Shown piece after piece: positions 13,244 through 27,685 of a DNA stretch of 64,000 nucleotides. The stretch's first letter is position 1. The number at the start of each line of letters is the position of its first letter. Origin of the DNA: Paraphysoderma sedebokerense (Eukaryota > Blastocladiomycota > Physodermatomycetes > Physodermatales > Physodermataceae). Position numbers and translations under genes: made by a program. Below the pieces are notes generated by a model. It ran no database searches. It had not been told where the DNA came from and was given only the letters and a program-made list of their open reading frames with translations. Where the stretch lies: contig JAHLJZ010000063.1 of assembly GCA_025602915.1 (NCBI GenBank), positions 62,001 to 126,000 on the forward strand. The letters run 5' to 3'.

Positions 13244-16200
13244 ATGCCGCATAAGATTGTACTATATAGGGTAGCACTTGGTTTTATATTGTCGCTGTTT
13301 TCCTGCTTCACCATAGGAATGCACCCAACTCCAGGACTGCCTACTCCTTGGTACCTGAATACAACCTCCTCTGTGAATTTGCCGGCGGGTTCTACTATCA
13401 TCGACACCAGCCGTTTGAATTATTCCGATTATTTTGCAATAACTGGTATCAATGGTTCAAACAGCGTTGGTTTCTATCGGTACAAGCTCGGAAATAATGA
13501 ATGGGTTGGCGTTTCAACCACCCTAAGTGCCGTTGGTTGGGCTTATGATAAGCAAAGGTTCATCCCAGTTTGTTTATAACCCAGCTACATAAAAGCTCAT
13601 TGGTTTTTTTAGAAACTGGTCAAATGCAATAGTGGTCGTGAACCCATGGACGACAACTCCGTACATCATCTATGTCTATTCAAATAACCTGGTTTTCCAA
13701 CAGTATCCATTACCAGATACTGTTTTCGGCGGCTCTTCAAATACTGCAGTCGGAACTGCTCATATTGTGAACCTACCTAGAGTAGTCCCTAATCCGTACG
13801 TTTCAATACATTTTTACTTAAACATATTACTTGTATTGGATCCTTAGACTGACGCTTCGCTTTTCAAGGCATCTCGTTTTACATTGGGCCGACAACTCCA
13901 CTTTGGTTCTTGGAATTCACCCATACACCGCGCCTAAAGCAGGAATTCAAGCATACTTTATCATCGGTCGATTCCAGGTAAACGCAACGGGCATTGTGCA
14001 GGAGACAATACATAATAGAAATCAGCTGGTTTATTCGATAGAATTTGAATGCAGCTTGTGCTCCGCTGATAATGCTCGACTCACTTTTTCCAATGGAACC
14101 ATGAGGTATCTGATGAGAAGCGGTACCATTTATTCATGGAACTCTACATTGTCGCCTATCATGACGGGTATGCGGAACCCCGAACTGTCGCACAAATGTT
14201 ATAATTACCAGTATAACATCACGTCGCTTCTTTTCCGCATTCCGCCAAGCCAAGGACCTGAATCAACCACCATGCAAAAAATCATTGACTCTTCCTCTTT
14301 CAAAGGTAGTCTCCTCGTCATAATCTACTAAGAGGCGTCCGTTCCTCAAACTGATAATTGACTTTGAAAACTTTATCATAGACTTCGACTATAACATGGG
14401 TCCAGATGGTTCATCCTCGTTTTCTCCGTACCAATTAGATACTTATTGCCATGATGACCTCACCTACACTGCAAGCATAACAACGTCAAGTTTGATGCAG
14501 CAGCAAGTTGAATGGAAGGGTACAATGAATTCACACGCAAAAGGGAAAGCGGAAACTATTATTTATGCTATAAACGCAATTGGTGATTTCTTTGAATCCC
14601 AGGTCCTGGTCGTTTCGACACCGGGCAATGACAATATTTCTCAAATCTACGTTGATGACAGTCAATTTCATCTCATTGGCTATACCGAAGGAAACATAGC
14701 TGATCCCACGGTTACCTTGTTCAGTGACAAACTGATTTTTGCTGGCTTTACTCGGTTCGATATAGCCTCAATCAAAAGCCCAGAGGCGGTGGATAACCCG
14801 TATCCATTTGAAATATTACCTGGGAGAGATTTTGCAATAACCTTCTCATCATTACCTGAAAACAGAACCGCCTTGTCTGTCCCGGTCGTAACGTTGAATT
14901 TAGCACTTTTGTATAACGTTCGTTGGGTTGGGGATGAACTCTATGCATTGGCTCCCTCTGTTCTTGGCTTAAGTAAGGCATTTCGTCAAAACTGAATTCC
15001 ATTATCATTATACTGATCCTCTGATTCTAAAGATTGGAATTTGGGCGTCGAGTTTCGTTCATATCCGCACATTCCAAGATGTTTCAAGAAGGTTTCACCA
15101 AAGCGGCCTTCAGTCTTAGATATGATCCCTTCAATAACCGATATAGGTTGGTCCGCTTCATGCAAAAAAACAGATTACACAATTTCTTAACTTTAATGCC
15201 TGCATTGTTTTCAGCTCCTTTCACTATGGTCCGTTTTACAGTACTGTATATGGGGATGGCAGAAGTAAACGCGACGACTATTCTCATTGGCAACCAAAAA
15301 TGTGAAATCCAAAAAGATGGATTTGTACCAAACTATTTCGATATAACCACACTCATCTGTTCAGTACCTTTTGAGAGCATTGGAACAAAATTCGTCAACT
15401 TCACGTCTTCAAATCAATTAATCACCGATAACTTCACATTAACGTACAGACAGATGCCCCAAAATATTTCGATAACAATAGATGAAGGCCAAGAGACTCC
15501 AATATTATTGAACTGTTCCGCATACGCCACCATTTTCAACGATATCGAGTATCGCGTTCTGGAAACACCCATAAGTAGCTATGGTCGTCTATATTTTGAA
15601 AATAAAACAGACTTTCCTAGTGGGAGTAATATAGACGTTGGGGATACCCTTGGAAGGTTGCGATTTCGGTCTACGAGTCACGGCAGAGTGAATTTTCAAT
15701 ATTACTGTCCAGGTGCTAATCATTTTGACTTTTTGCAAAAATCTCCTAATCTAAATCTGATATCACGTTTTTTCTTTGATTATCTATAGAGCGCAACCTG
15801 ACGTTTACACCGCTTTTAGGCAGTGTTGTAATTAATATTCGACCAGTGGTACGATGTCAAAATACTGTAATTACAACTGGGGCATTTTCACTGGACGACA
15901 GAAGCACTAAGATATCCAAGTAAGGCGTCTCTAAGTTCTCCTTCCACTGCTATTAATCACCAATTTCGTTCTTTCGAACATTTAGCTTGACTTTCACGTT
16001 CATTTCGGTTCCGACATGGGGGAATCTTGGCAGTGTTATGGGTGGTGAGATTTACGAGCAGGGCAGCTCAACAGCGGAAACGAACATCCGCTTGTACGGC
16101 CGCTTGAATATTAATCAGTAAGTTCATCATCTATTCGTAACAACACGCTAATTACATAATTCACATTAAATATCCATGAATACAGATCTCATGTGGGTAG

Positions 16201-18235
16201 CTTCGCTTATGTTGCGACCAATAAGTACCGAATGACTTCAGATCGGTGTGAAGTCGGATTCGTTATCAGCTGCCGTCCCCTATTCATGAATGTTTTCAAC
16301 TATAGTTCAAGTGAATTTTGTACTACATGTCCTATGGGTGCTACCTGCAGGTAATCATATAACATGGGAGAATACGAAAGGAAGTTAAGGTGATGCGCTA
16401 AACACTTATTCTCTTTTTTATTGAAAGCATAAATGGTGAACACCTTCCATTTGCCGCAAAAGGGTTCTGGACCAGAACGGGAGAATACAGTCCAAACGCC
16501 ATATATTTACCATGCCTACCTGTATGTACATATATCCATAAGGATTTCTCTTTCTTCCAACTCATGCGATAGATCTAGGTGAGCGCTTGTCCAGGTCTGC
16601 CATCAGGTGAATGCTCGGCCGGATTTCGAGGATTTCGATGTGCAACGTGTGCCCCAAAGTACTACAAATTTGGTGACGATTGTCTACCCTGCCAAACAGG
16701 GCATGAAGTAAACACTATACTTGCTTTTGTGGTGTTAATTGGTGGCGGTGCTCTCGCGTACGGGCTGTCGAAATTAGTGAAGGCTGGTCCAACGTACTGT
16801 ATAACTCTACTGTTATTAGCAGAGTTCGAGATTGCTTTACCGACCCAATATTTAATACATTTAGATTCGGACTGGTCAGTATCTTGATTTCATTTCTGCA
16901 AACAATTGTGATATTGCGAGGATTTCAATTAAACTGGCCCCCTGAATTCTATGAGGTTTTGGGTTGGCTATCGGCCATCAATTTCAACATTGAATTTACA
17001 GCTCCAGGTAGGTGTTTGTAATAATCTGCTTATTGCCTTTTAATGAGGAAGCTCATGGTAAACAATGTTTTAGAATGTTTCGTGGGAGACTTCATATCTT
17101 ACAGCCAGAAACTCCAAGTGACATTATTCCTGCCCATATTCTTCATTGCAATTGCTTTTTTGGTGTCCGAATTAACTGTCGCGGTTCAATGGATTCGATA
17201 TAAGTTGCTAAGGGCTAAAAAAAAAATTTCTACGCATGATCATAAGAAAGGCGAGATCTTCAAATCCATTAATGCTATCCTCGTCTTCCTCTATACAAGT
17301 GTTGCTACAAGCGCTTTAGGGTGAGGTGTCATTTAACATTCTTGGCAACGATTTGCTAAATATTCACCGCCTTTTTTCTCCAGCCATTTCGACTGCCTTC
17401 TAGATATTGATGGAAATTACTACCTGGATCGAGATGCTAGCCTCAAATGTTATGACGACGCATGGAATGCCGACTTGCCTTTTGTCGTCTCTGCAATATG
17501 GTTTGTGACGTACCCATTTGCTGCTACACATCATCTGTCTATGATACAAATATTCTATTCCAGTATTTACGTCGTAGGGATCCCCATTTATTTCAGTTTA
17601 ATGTTCAACTTCATGTATCAAAAACGCAGGAATAGTCGAATTTGGAGCAATGCAAGGATTATCGCGTTCCGGATAATGAAGTTTGACGAGTTTTACCATC
17701 CTGGTCGACAATATTTCGTTCTCATCAACTTGTTGCAAAAGCTAGCTCTGGTCGCGGCAGGAGTTTATTTCACGGAGTATGCTGTTAATTCAGCTTTTTT
17801 TGACAATTTGTATTCAGGCAACTCATCTAACTTAATTTTTTATTCGCTCATAAAAGCCAAAGAGGAATTCAAACTGTTTTGACGTCACTATGCTTAAACG
17901 CCACGTTAGTCTTGTCTATTGTCTACAAACCATATTCACTCGGAATACTCAACACCGCAGAACAGCTATCCTTCGCCGCTTCAATTGCAGTGTTAGGCTT
18001 TGGACTTCCGTTCTTAACAGACAGCATCGGCAGCTCAGTAAAGTCATTCCTGACGTTCACAATTCTGAGTGTGATATTTGGATTCATACTTTTCATAGTC
18101 GTGGCGTGCTTAATAGAAGCAAAAGCCAGGGCATCATCTTCAAGAATAGCCTCACTTTTCAGGAAGAAAGCTGATGCTCCTGAGACCCCTTACAAGCAAT
18201 CTTTGCTCGTGGAGGAATCAAGATTGAGAGTTTAG
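13244..18235 (+). CDS. Large receptor-like surface protein with Cys-rich module and about 8-9 TM segments, paralogue 2
   Basis: A gene of more than a dozen exons beginning with a signal peptide (MPHKIVLYRVALGFILSLFS). A long, N-glycosylation-rich ectodomain of beta-strand character follows, with no named domain recognised. At about 16250-16720 lies a cysteine module (CTTCPMGATC, then GECSAGFRGFRCATCAPKYY) of the EGF/ephrin-receptor-like kind common in protist surface proteins. The C-terminal part holds about eight or nine hydrophobic segments, with an extracellular loop FDCLLDIDGNYYLDRDASLK between two of them, and ends in a short basic tail (RKKADAPETPYKQ). A surface sensor or channel-like protein is inferred from layout only. 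Splice sites checked across the cysteine module and first membrane helices keep the frame. Confidence 0.8.
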
Positions 18236-18865
18236 ACTTGAAGATATATTTAATAGAAAACCTAAAATAGCCGAATTCTAATTAGTTATTTTCAACTTAG
18301 CAATTATATAATGTTTACTGTATTTCGTTTAATTTTCCTGTGACTGGTATATCCAGAGTTCGCGTCTTTTTATCAAGATAATGGATCGGGGTATTTATTT
18401 GCCACACGGTACAGGCATATCCTACACAGGATAGCAGTGGCAAACGGCGCGCTTGATACAACGCGAAACAGCCTCTATATATGTACTAAATCTCTACAAA
18501 AAATCCCGTTGGCACAAGACTCCTAAACTACATATGCTAATAGTTACTTATCAGTGAAGTACATCGCGCTTGGTTGTGGGAAAACTTGCGATACAGAAGG
18601 AAAGTAGTCCAAATTCCGAAACCATTGACGTGTCCTCCACTTCGGACATTCTTAATTATGAATAATCGTGCACAGTTCAAAGTCCGTTCATATGGGAGAA
18701 AACTATTCAAGCATAAGCATCGTCAACAATTGCATTTGTTACGTTTGAGTAATACCTTGCCCAAGCTTTAGCCTAACTATTCTTTTATGCTGTTTCGCTA
18801 CAGCTGTGCAAATTCAGCACCTAATTTTGGACAGTCGTTGGCAACGCGATATTTCGACTCAAGAT
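18236..18865. other. Intergenic: upstream region of receptor-like paralogue 3
   Basis: No gene is supported. It carries short blocks resembling the region before paralogue 2 and is otherwise AT-rich. Confidence 0.4.
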
Positions 18866-21800
18866 ATGAAAGTAACCTCAATTAAGATTGCATCAGATGT
18901 AGCAACAGTCGAATTTTTCGTTGTGCTGCTAATTTGCTTTACGATAGGAATGCATCCAACACCCGAACTGCCCACTCCTTGGTATCTTAATACTACGGCG
19001 TCGGTAAATTTATTGGCAGGTTCCACCATCATTGATACATGTGCTTTGAACAACTCAGACTACTACGCTATAACAGGCGTCAATGGCTCAAGCAGTGTTG
19101 GGCTCTATCGCTATAAAGTGGGGACAAATGGGTGGGGGGGAATTAATACCACTCTTGGCGCAATCGGGTGGGCTTATGACAACGAGAGGTTTAAACAATT
19201 CTGATAAAGAATATTATGATGTAAATTCAATTATTTCTTTAGGAGATGGTCGACGGCATCGCTGACAGTGAACCCATGGACGACAATTCCGTATATCGCT
19301 TACGTCTATTCAAATTATCTGGTCTTCCAACAATACGCACAACCAGATATTATTTTCAACGACTCTTCAAATGCGGCAATTTCAGCTACGTACACTGTCG
19401 ATTTGCCCCGAGTTGTCCCTAATCCGTAAGTCAGCAGCAGCGCATTCTTTGTGCATGTGATAAAAATGTAGCTGCCCGTTCTGACGCGTTACATCACTTA
19501 CTTTAGTCATATCGTTCTGCACTGGGCGGACAGCTCTACTTTAGCCCTTGGTATCCACCCATACACGGCACCCGCTGCAGGCATTCAAGCAAATTTTATT
19601 ATTGGCCGTTTTCAGGTCAACACAAGTAGTGTACTACAACAGGCAATTCATGGTTCAAATGAGTTGGTTTACTCCATCGAATTTGAATGCAGCGCATGCT
19701 CCGCCGATATCGCCCGGCTTAGTTTCTCTAATGGCACTATGCGGTATTTGATGAGAACCGTAGACACATATTCATGGAGCTCACTGTTGTCACCGATATT
19801 TCCGGCTTACGCCTCCCCGGAATTATCACACAAATGTTATGACTACCCGCGCAACACAACATTCCTCTTTTTCCGTGCGCCACCAACCGGTGGAAATGAA
19901 CAAGCCAACTTTCAGAAGATCTTTGATTCTGGCTCTGTAAAAGGTATGTATAATGCTATTCTAAACTATTTTGTCTGAAAACTAACCCTTCAACACCATG
20001 GAACAGATTACGATTATGTTATTGGTCCAGATATGCCATCCTCTGGTTCCCCTTATCTGATGGATGTCCACTGCAGTTCCGGCATTGCATATACAGCGAG
20101 CGTGACAACATCTACCATAATAGAGCAAGCGTGGAATGGCTTGATGAATTCATACGCAAGAGGAAAAGCAGAAATCATAATATACGCTTTATCCGCAGTT
20201 GGCGGTTTCGGTGAGTTCCAGGTGATGATTCTATCGACTCCTGGTAATGATCACCCTTCACGAATCTACGCTGATAACAGCCAGGTTCATATTATCGGCT
20301 TCACTGAAGGTGATATCGCCGACCCAAGCGTCAGCTTATTGAGCGACAAGCTTTTTTTCGCTGGATTTTCTGCTTTTGACATTGTGTCAGTTCTAAGTCC
20401 GGACGCAGTAGATAATGTGTATCCTTTTGAAATCTTGCCTGATCGCGACCTTGCAATCCGTTTTTCATCTCTACCGACGAATCAAACTGCTACGCATGTT
20501 CCAACAGTAACATTGCAACAAGTGCCTTTGCAGAACGTTCGATGGATTGGGGAAGAGCTGTTTGCTTTGTCCCCATCTGTTGTGAGTCGAAGTAGGTTAA
20601 GCTTCTGATTTGCAGTTTTAGTGATACTGACTATCTGTCCTAGATGGCATATTGGTTGTAGAGTTCAAACAATTGCGATATAGCCAAAAATTCACTAAAC
20701 AAGTTTCATCTAAGCGACCTGCAATTATCGGCATGACTCCTAACGTGACCGATATAGGTTAGTTGCTTGCCAGCCATTGGCACTCATTCAGTGATAAGAT
20801 GACTGAGTCGTATTAAATTTGCTTAGCACCTTTCACTACGGTTCAATTCACCGTTTTGTACCTGGGATGGGCTGAAGTCAACGACACAACTATACTTATT
20901 GGAACAAAAAAGTGCGAAATACAAAAGGAGGGTATCGTCGCCAATTTCACAGAAGCGAGTATTTTCAACTGTTCGGTGCCATTTGAAAGCATTGGAACAA
21001 AGGCGGTTGAAATTAAATCGGCTGATCGAACACTCTCGAGCAATTTAACTTTAACATACAGAATCATGCCCCAGAATGTTTCGATTACAATAGAGGAAGG
21101 TCAAGAGACGCTTATTTTATTGAATTGCTCAGCCTATGCTACTGTTTTCAACACTTTTCAGTATCGGGTACTGGAAACACCTCCAGCTCTATATGGCCGT
21201 TTGTTTTATGAAAACAAAACCGATTTCCCCAACGGAAGCCACATCGAGGTCGCGGATAACCTTGGGCGGATGCGATTCGGTTCCAAAACTCATGGCAAAG
21301 TGAATTTCTCTTATTATTGTCCTGGTGCGTATCTGCATATTTAAGACAAATCAAGCAATCTGATTAACAGTTCGGCAAACGATATTGATAAAATGCCTTA
21401 TTTGTGTTAGAGAGCAGTCCAAGAATCGCACCACGATTAGGCACTGTTGTAATTAATATACGACCAGTAATACAGTGCAAAACGACACTAATAACGACCG
21501 GCAGTTTTTCGCTTGATGACAGAAGCACGACTCTAAAGAAGTGAGCTCATCGTACTGTTATCTCATCATTATACTGACGTTAACTTTTATTCGTTATTAT
21601 CAATCAGTCTGATCTTTACTTTCCTTTCTGTTCCTTCCTGGGGCAAGCTCGAAAGTATCAACGGTGGCGAGGTCTTCGAGCAAGGCAGCACAACCAACGA
21701 AACAGCAATTCGCTTGAATGGGCGTTTAGCTGTTAACCAGTGAGTCTTCCTCAATTAGTGGTGATCTAAAGCTTGGAGATTGTACTGATTGCCAAACTTG

Positions 21801-23864
21801 ATGCAGACCCCTAATTGGTACCTTTTCCTACTTTGCGACCAATGAGTACGGCATTAGTTCCGATCGTTGTGATGTTGGTTTCGTTATCAGCTGCCGCCCC
21901 TTGTTCTTGAATGTGTTCAACGTCAACACCAGTGATTTTTGTAGCTTATGTCCAGTGGGTGCAACTTGCAGGTATTTACAGCCTCTTGGGTTTAAGATCG
22001 ACTGGACGTAATCCAACCGGAACCTTTTTTTTGCCTGTTTGACATAGTATAAATGGCGATCACCTCCCATATGCAGCAAAAGGGTATTGGACTAGAGCAG
22101 GAGATTATAACCCAAACGCCGTCTACTTGCCTTGTATACCTGTATGATATTAACCTTCCTCTCAAATTCCTTCTTTAATCAGATACTAACGTGATACGGT
22201 TAGGCAACTGCTTGCCCCGGACTGTCTACCGGGGAATGCTCTCCTGGATTCCATGGATTCCGATGTGGAGAATGTGCGGCCAGATATTACAAATTTGGGG
22301 GCGATTGTTTACCTTGTAAAACTGGTCACGAAGTAAATACGATCCTTGCAATCGTGATACTATTGGGTGGAGGCGGCCTGGCTTATGGCTTGTCGAAATT
22401 GGTGAAAGCAGGGCCAACGTACAGTACAACTTTCAATTGTAAGAAGTGTTAACATTACTTTCTCACTATAAACTATTTTTAGATTCGGCCTTGTTAGTGT
22501 GTTGATTTCATTTTTGCAGACTATAGTCATTTTGCGCGGATTTCAATTGAACTGGCCTCCAGAATTTTATGCAGTTTTGGGTTGGTTATCGGCGATCAAC
22601 TTTAACATCGAATTCACAGCCCCGGGTAAGAGCCGCAATACTGGGTTGATATGACGGGTCGGAATGAATCAATTTGTTAACTTTCCCCATACTATACAGA
22701 ATGCTTCTTGGGCGACTTCATATCATATAGCCAGAAACTTCGCGCAACCCTGTTTCTACCGATATTCTTTATTGCAATTGCTTTTTTGTTATCAAATTTG
22801 ATGCTGGCGATTGAATGGATTCGATATAAGCTGCTGGGTAGCAAAGAAGCCTCGCCTGAGCGCACTCAGAAAAAGAATGAAGTCTTCAAATCTTTTAACG
22901 CCATATTACTCTTTCTCTACGCAAGTGTGGCCACAAGCGCGTTGGGGTACGTTGATTGAAAAGAGTTATTCCTTCTTTTGCACTGCTTTGCATACTTACT
23001 TTTCTATAATTCTTTAGCCACTTCGACTGTCTTCTAGATATTGATGGCAAGTATTACTTAGATCGAGATGCGAGCCTTAAATGTTTTGACAGTGCATGGA
23101 ATGCTGATTTGCCTTTCGTTATCTCTGCTATTTGGTTAGTCAGATTTGTCATTCTCTGCATGTATCGTCGACCTAACAGGATGGTTTTGTCAGTATTTAT
23201 GTCGTTGGAATTCCCGTTTATTTTAGTTTGATGTTTTTTTTTATGTATCAAAGACATCGACACGGGCGCTTCTGGAATGGGGCCAGGGTCGTCGCAGTTC
23301 GTATTATGAGATTCGACGAGTTTTACCATCCGGATCGCCAATTTTTTGTGCTCATCAATCTATTGCAGAAATTAGCACTGGTGGCAGCTGGCGTTTATTT
23401 CACGGAGTACGAATTTCATTGCATGCTTCATCTGTATTTGAACTAAGAATGTTGTTAATATTTTTCTCCGCTTGCATATCAGCCAACGCGGAATTCAAAC
23501 GGGCTTAACCCTACTGTTTCTAAATGCCACATTAGTTCTATTCATCGTCTATAAACCGTACTCGCTGCGAGTACTCAACACCGCAGAACAGCTGTCCTTC
23601 GCGTCTTCGATAGCTGTATTGGTTCTGGGTCTTCCATTTTTAACTGACAATATTGCTAGCTCAGTCAAATCATTCCTCACTTTTGCTATTCTGGGTGTGA
23701 TCTTTGGATTCATTCTCTTCATCGTCGTGGCGTGTTTAGTAGAAGCAAAAGCCAGGGCATCATCTTCGCGAATTGCGTTTTTGTTTAGAAAGAAACCTGG
23801 TACTTCTGCTGTCGTTAGCAAACAGTTTCTGCTTGAGGATCAAGAATCGAAGGTGAAAGCTTAG
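18866..23864 (+). CDS. Large receptor-like surface protein, paralogue 3
   Basis: Collinear with paralogue 2, with matching exon order and closely similar protein throughout. The ATG at 18866 gives a signal-anchor-like start (MKVTSIKIASDVATVEFFVV); an upstream in-frame ATG at 18806 lacks a leader and is less likely. The ectodomain repeats landmarks of paralogue 2 (TIGMHPTPELPTPWYLNTT, VNPWTTIPYIAYVYSN, MPQNVSITIEEGQET). The cysteine module reads GECSPGFHGFRCGECAARYY, near 22230-22310. The membrane part ends with SLRVLNTAEQLSFASSIAVL and a long final hydrophobic helix. The short cytoplasmic tail differs from paralogue 2 (RKKPGTSAVVSKQ). Differences cluster in the ectodomain and tail, and the frame appears open throughout. 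Confidence 0.8.
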
Positions 23865-24161
23865 ACTGGGGATTGTGGTAGCAAAGATTCGTAATGGTGG
23901 AAATCTCACTAGCTTAACTTATCACCGTAAAATACCTTAGTCTTGTAAACTTATTTTGGTCTATTGTAGTTCAGTTCTTTTGTAATGCTAATTTTATTCC
24001 TCGTTTGGCCATATTGATAATTGAGATGGCACCTGTGAACGGGTGAACGGCTGGGGAACAGCTGGTGAACCCAAAACGGAATTTCGCCTCCAATTGACAA
24101 AAGCACAAATTCCATCGTCATTACATCCATATCATTTCTTTGACAACAAATATCATCTACA

Positions 24162-25775
24162 ATGATTCTCCTCGAATATCACAACCCGATTATATACGAA
24201 GTCATCAAAGAAAAGTTTGAGGCGTATGTTATGGTTCCCTTTCGTTGCGGTGGATAAGTTGGACACGAAAACATTAATCAACATCCACCTTGAAACATAT
24301 CCATTAACTCATCTTCTTTTCCTATACCTCTCTTTGCTCTTTTCGGTGTTTGGATGCTTGGTGGTATGTCTTTGAATGAAATAATAATAGTGAAAAACCC
24401 GAAAGCACGGATACAACAATCTGCGACTTCGATGGTGTCTCCTACCACTTATCAACCCCGCAATCTAAATCCATCTTACAACTTTCTATCCGCATGAAAT
24501 GTTTTCCCGAATTGTTGAATTATGGTGTCATGGAATTATTACAACGTGAATATGGGCAATACTTGGTCTCCGCCGAACAAGGTTATGATGTGTCCTTAGC
24601 CTTCAATGTTGAGACTTTAAGTCCCTCAGATAAAGGTTTGTTGCGGTTAAAAGTTGGGCTTATTGAGCTCTAAGTTACCAGAGTTTCACATTTCGCTGGC
24701 TACCCTAATGGGGAAGCCATTTTTTTGGTCTGTTGTGGAATGAGTCGGATTAGTCTATTGGTTGTGTGAACTGTCGGCCTTGGACCATTTATGATCAAGC
24801 CAATATGATCAATATGGTGATGCCTGCAGCTAACTTTCAGTGGTCTCTAACTCTCTATTCTCTTTTTATACCTTCTTACGACCGCCTTGTTATTGCTTGT
24901 GACGGCCGTGAACTCGCCGTATCCTGTCTTCTCGGTTCCATCTTTGAATAGACGACATTCTCCGCCGTGCGCCACTTCTAAAGCGTAACATCCTTGCCGC
25001 TCCATTCGAAACTGCCTTCCAACTTTCCAGTGCAAAACAATCCAGTGATCTTATGGTCTTGAATTATCGTGAGGAGGAAGCTATTTACATTCGGGCCGCC
25101 GAAGATCGTGTTACTGTGATCTTTTCGACAACATTTAAGGAAGTTGGGGACCAGATTTTCGCTAAAGTGTTTTTGCAGGTTAGTGTTGCAGTTAGCCAGC
25201 AATTATTATATGACGCCCGAAGTCGAAATAGGTTCTTACGTGTTCGTTATTCTTAAATAGGAATTCGTTGATGCGAGAAGACAATATCAAAATGCTCCTC
25301 AAGTTTTATACTCTTCTCGAGATCCACCTTTAGAACTTCGAGGAGTACCTGGTGTCCGAGAAGGCGACAACATTGGATATGTTACCTTTGGTTCGTTTCA
25401 TTCTTTATACGTTGTTCTTCCTATGGATATATTTGCAAATTCTAACTCACGGTTCTCAGTCCTGTTCCCCCGCCATTACACTCCCGCCGCGCTTTCGGAA
25501 ACAATTTCGCGAATTCAAATTTTCCGTGATTACCTACATTACCACATTAAATGTTCCAAAGCCTATATGCATTCCAGAATGAGAGCTAGAGTTGAGAGTC
25601 TGTTGAAGGTGCTGAACCGAGCTAAACCAGAGGATAAAGGAGGAGAGAAAAAGACTGCCAGGTTTGTTTTCCATATCTTTCCATATCAAGCACTGTTATA
25701 AGGAGAATCGAGTCTTGATGGTCCTCTTTTCTTTTATTTTTATACTATAGCGGTCGAACATTTGTTAGACGATAG
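24162..25775 (+). CDS. ARPC2: Arp2/3 complex subunit 2 (p34-Arc)
   Basis: ARPC2 pairs with ARPC4 to form the core of the Arp2/3 complex, which nucleates branched actin filaments. The protein starts [20 protein letters not shown] and carries the family blocks in order: [90 protein letters not shown] and [11 protein letters not shown], ending SGRTFVRR. Length is near 300 residues, the usual size. Two introns (about 24204-24390 and 24639-24950) are several times longer than the local norm of about 65 nt. Five splice joins checked keep the frame. It implies the organism has branched-actin structures. Confidence 0.95.
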
Positions 25776-26536
25776 TTTCATGTCTGATCATTCACGCTCT
25801 CTAGTTCGGGGCGTGTTTTGATAGTGATATAGATGATCAAAAATTGATGTTGGACGTTCTCTGTTTATAAGCTTTTCACTTTCTTCCACTTTCAAGGGTT
25901 TTTTTGTTTACCTATCTTCAAGACTCAGATGGGGTATGGCATTGTAAAGAAGGTTTGGTGAAGAGTTCAAATTTGTATTGAGTATGAACTATGGAAGTTG
26001 GGGTTTGACGATACGGAGTGGAACTGGATTGTTGATTTTGGGAATATCTATATATAATACACAGCGGGTTATTTTCATATTTCCGTTCACATTAGGCTTT
26101 GATTTGACTCCGTAAGAATCTTCGGTCAGTTGGGAATGATGTATACTTCCAATTTTTCATTCCTTTCAGATTTGACAAGCTCAAAAAATCTAAGAGTAAA
26201 TTCGACTTTCAATTCTTATACAATTCGTCATTGATTGCGGCCTGGACAACACAGCAATCATTTATTTGTACATGGCATTAATCGATCGTCTACAATCCTA
26301 AGTAGTCCAGATAGCCCTTTTCACTTCAATAACATATACAGAATGAACAAACACTGAATCTAACCATATTTACATGACTAATATTTTATAGCAATGTGAG
26401 TGAAAAGAAGAGTAAATGAAATGTCAGGCATAAATAGTTGTAACAACAAATATGGAGCTTGGACAAGCGGAAACAAGAGATAGAGCTTGAAATTCAATTT
26501 TGCAGGTTACATTGCTGAAGAATGCAATCGCTTATT
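25776..26536. other. Convergent 3' flank between ARPC2 and an unassigned minus-strand gene
   Basis: AT-rich sequence without a supportable reading frame on either strand. It lies between the 3' ends of two converging genes and probably holds both terminators. Confidence 0.4.
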
Positions 26537-27685
26537 TCAAGTTCGTCGTAACGCCAATAGTTCTTTGCACACAATTGTTCCAGAAGTGACGCTTGATGCG
26601 ATAATGTGACCTGGAAAAAATCAATATGAAAAATGTGAACAACGGCTGCGAAAAAACGATAGTAAGAGCTCCAAAAACATACGGTTTTGATCTAGATTGT
26701 CACAGTTCCTGAACATAATTCGCGCACAAGAAGTTTCCCCGACTTCATCCACGGCGGTAACTATACCTACGGTGCTGTGACGCCCAGCTGTATTCGTCAA
26801 TTGGGACTTAATGAGGACGAAGTCATAAACCTGCAGCGCGGTTTGACTGTCCCCAATTCTTTTCTTGACAAGTTCTGATGCACCAATAACGCTTCTTTTA
26901 TCATATCGGCAACAGTATTCCGTAAACAAGACATTTTCGCCGCTAGTGATAATGGTCGTGACGACAATATTACCGGAAAGTTCAAATGATATGCCTCGGA
27001 CTGCGCCTGATTCGTTGAGGCACTTTGAAAGAGTTTGCCATACTGTCGAGATTTCACTGATTGAGCCTCCTGTATTCTCATTGACGGACATTTGTTCCGA
27101 TTTCGACCCACTTTCAGCCCAGTCTAAACAATCAAGGACCCAAAAGAAGAAGTTCTCGTCATGTGCTTTTCCAGACTGCATCAGCGATTTTGCAGGAGCA
27201 ACTAATGGTACATTCTCATCGTTATTAGCCAAAATAGGGAACGAAGCACGTTGATTATCGACAAATGAAGGCAGCGGATTTCTGAATGCAGAGTTGAAGT
27301 CAGTAGGGATAGGAGAATGGCCAGTAACGGTATTTAATGGTTGATGTCGCGAGGACAGTAGAATATCGCCATCCGAGCTTGGAAGCTCATAGAAAAGTAC
27401 AGGGATTCTCAATGCATCTGAACTAAACAATCTTTCGGCTTCATTGGAATTTGGTGAAACGGTCAAGAATTTCGTGAGTCCTATAATATTAAGTCCTTGA
27501 CTATTTGGAAAAAATTAGACGATCCGGATAAGCTATGCCGTGGGTACGAGTTTATACGTACATCTCAGACATCGACCTGAAAGTGACGGTATCATCAGTT
27601 AAAAACATTTCGCTAAGCACTGAGCTCGTGACTAAACATACCTCTGATAAATCTGAGTGATCTCTGAATACAAAGGATCAATCAT
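26537..27685 (-). CDS. Unrecognised protein of about 320 residues
   Basis: A spliced frame from the ATG at 27685 (MIDPLYSEITQIYQRSMSEI) through two short introns into a long exon (about 26690-27500), then a final exon ending ALRRT at 26537. The middle is serine- and asparagine-rich. The C-terminal part (QVYDFVLIKSQLTNTAGRH, then STVGIVTAVDEVGETS) has the look of a small SH3/Tudor-like beta-barrel, but this is only an impression from strand pattern. No signal peptide or membrane segment. I do not recognise the family. It faces ARPC2 tail to tail. Confidence 0.5.

Noticed and set aside
27290-27360. Homology between the unassigned 26537-27685 gene and the pseudokinase
   Set aside because: They share TGHSPIP, but nothing on either side aligns, so the match is probably chance.
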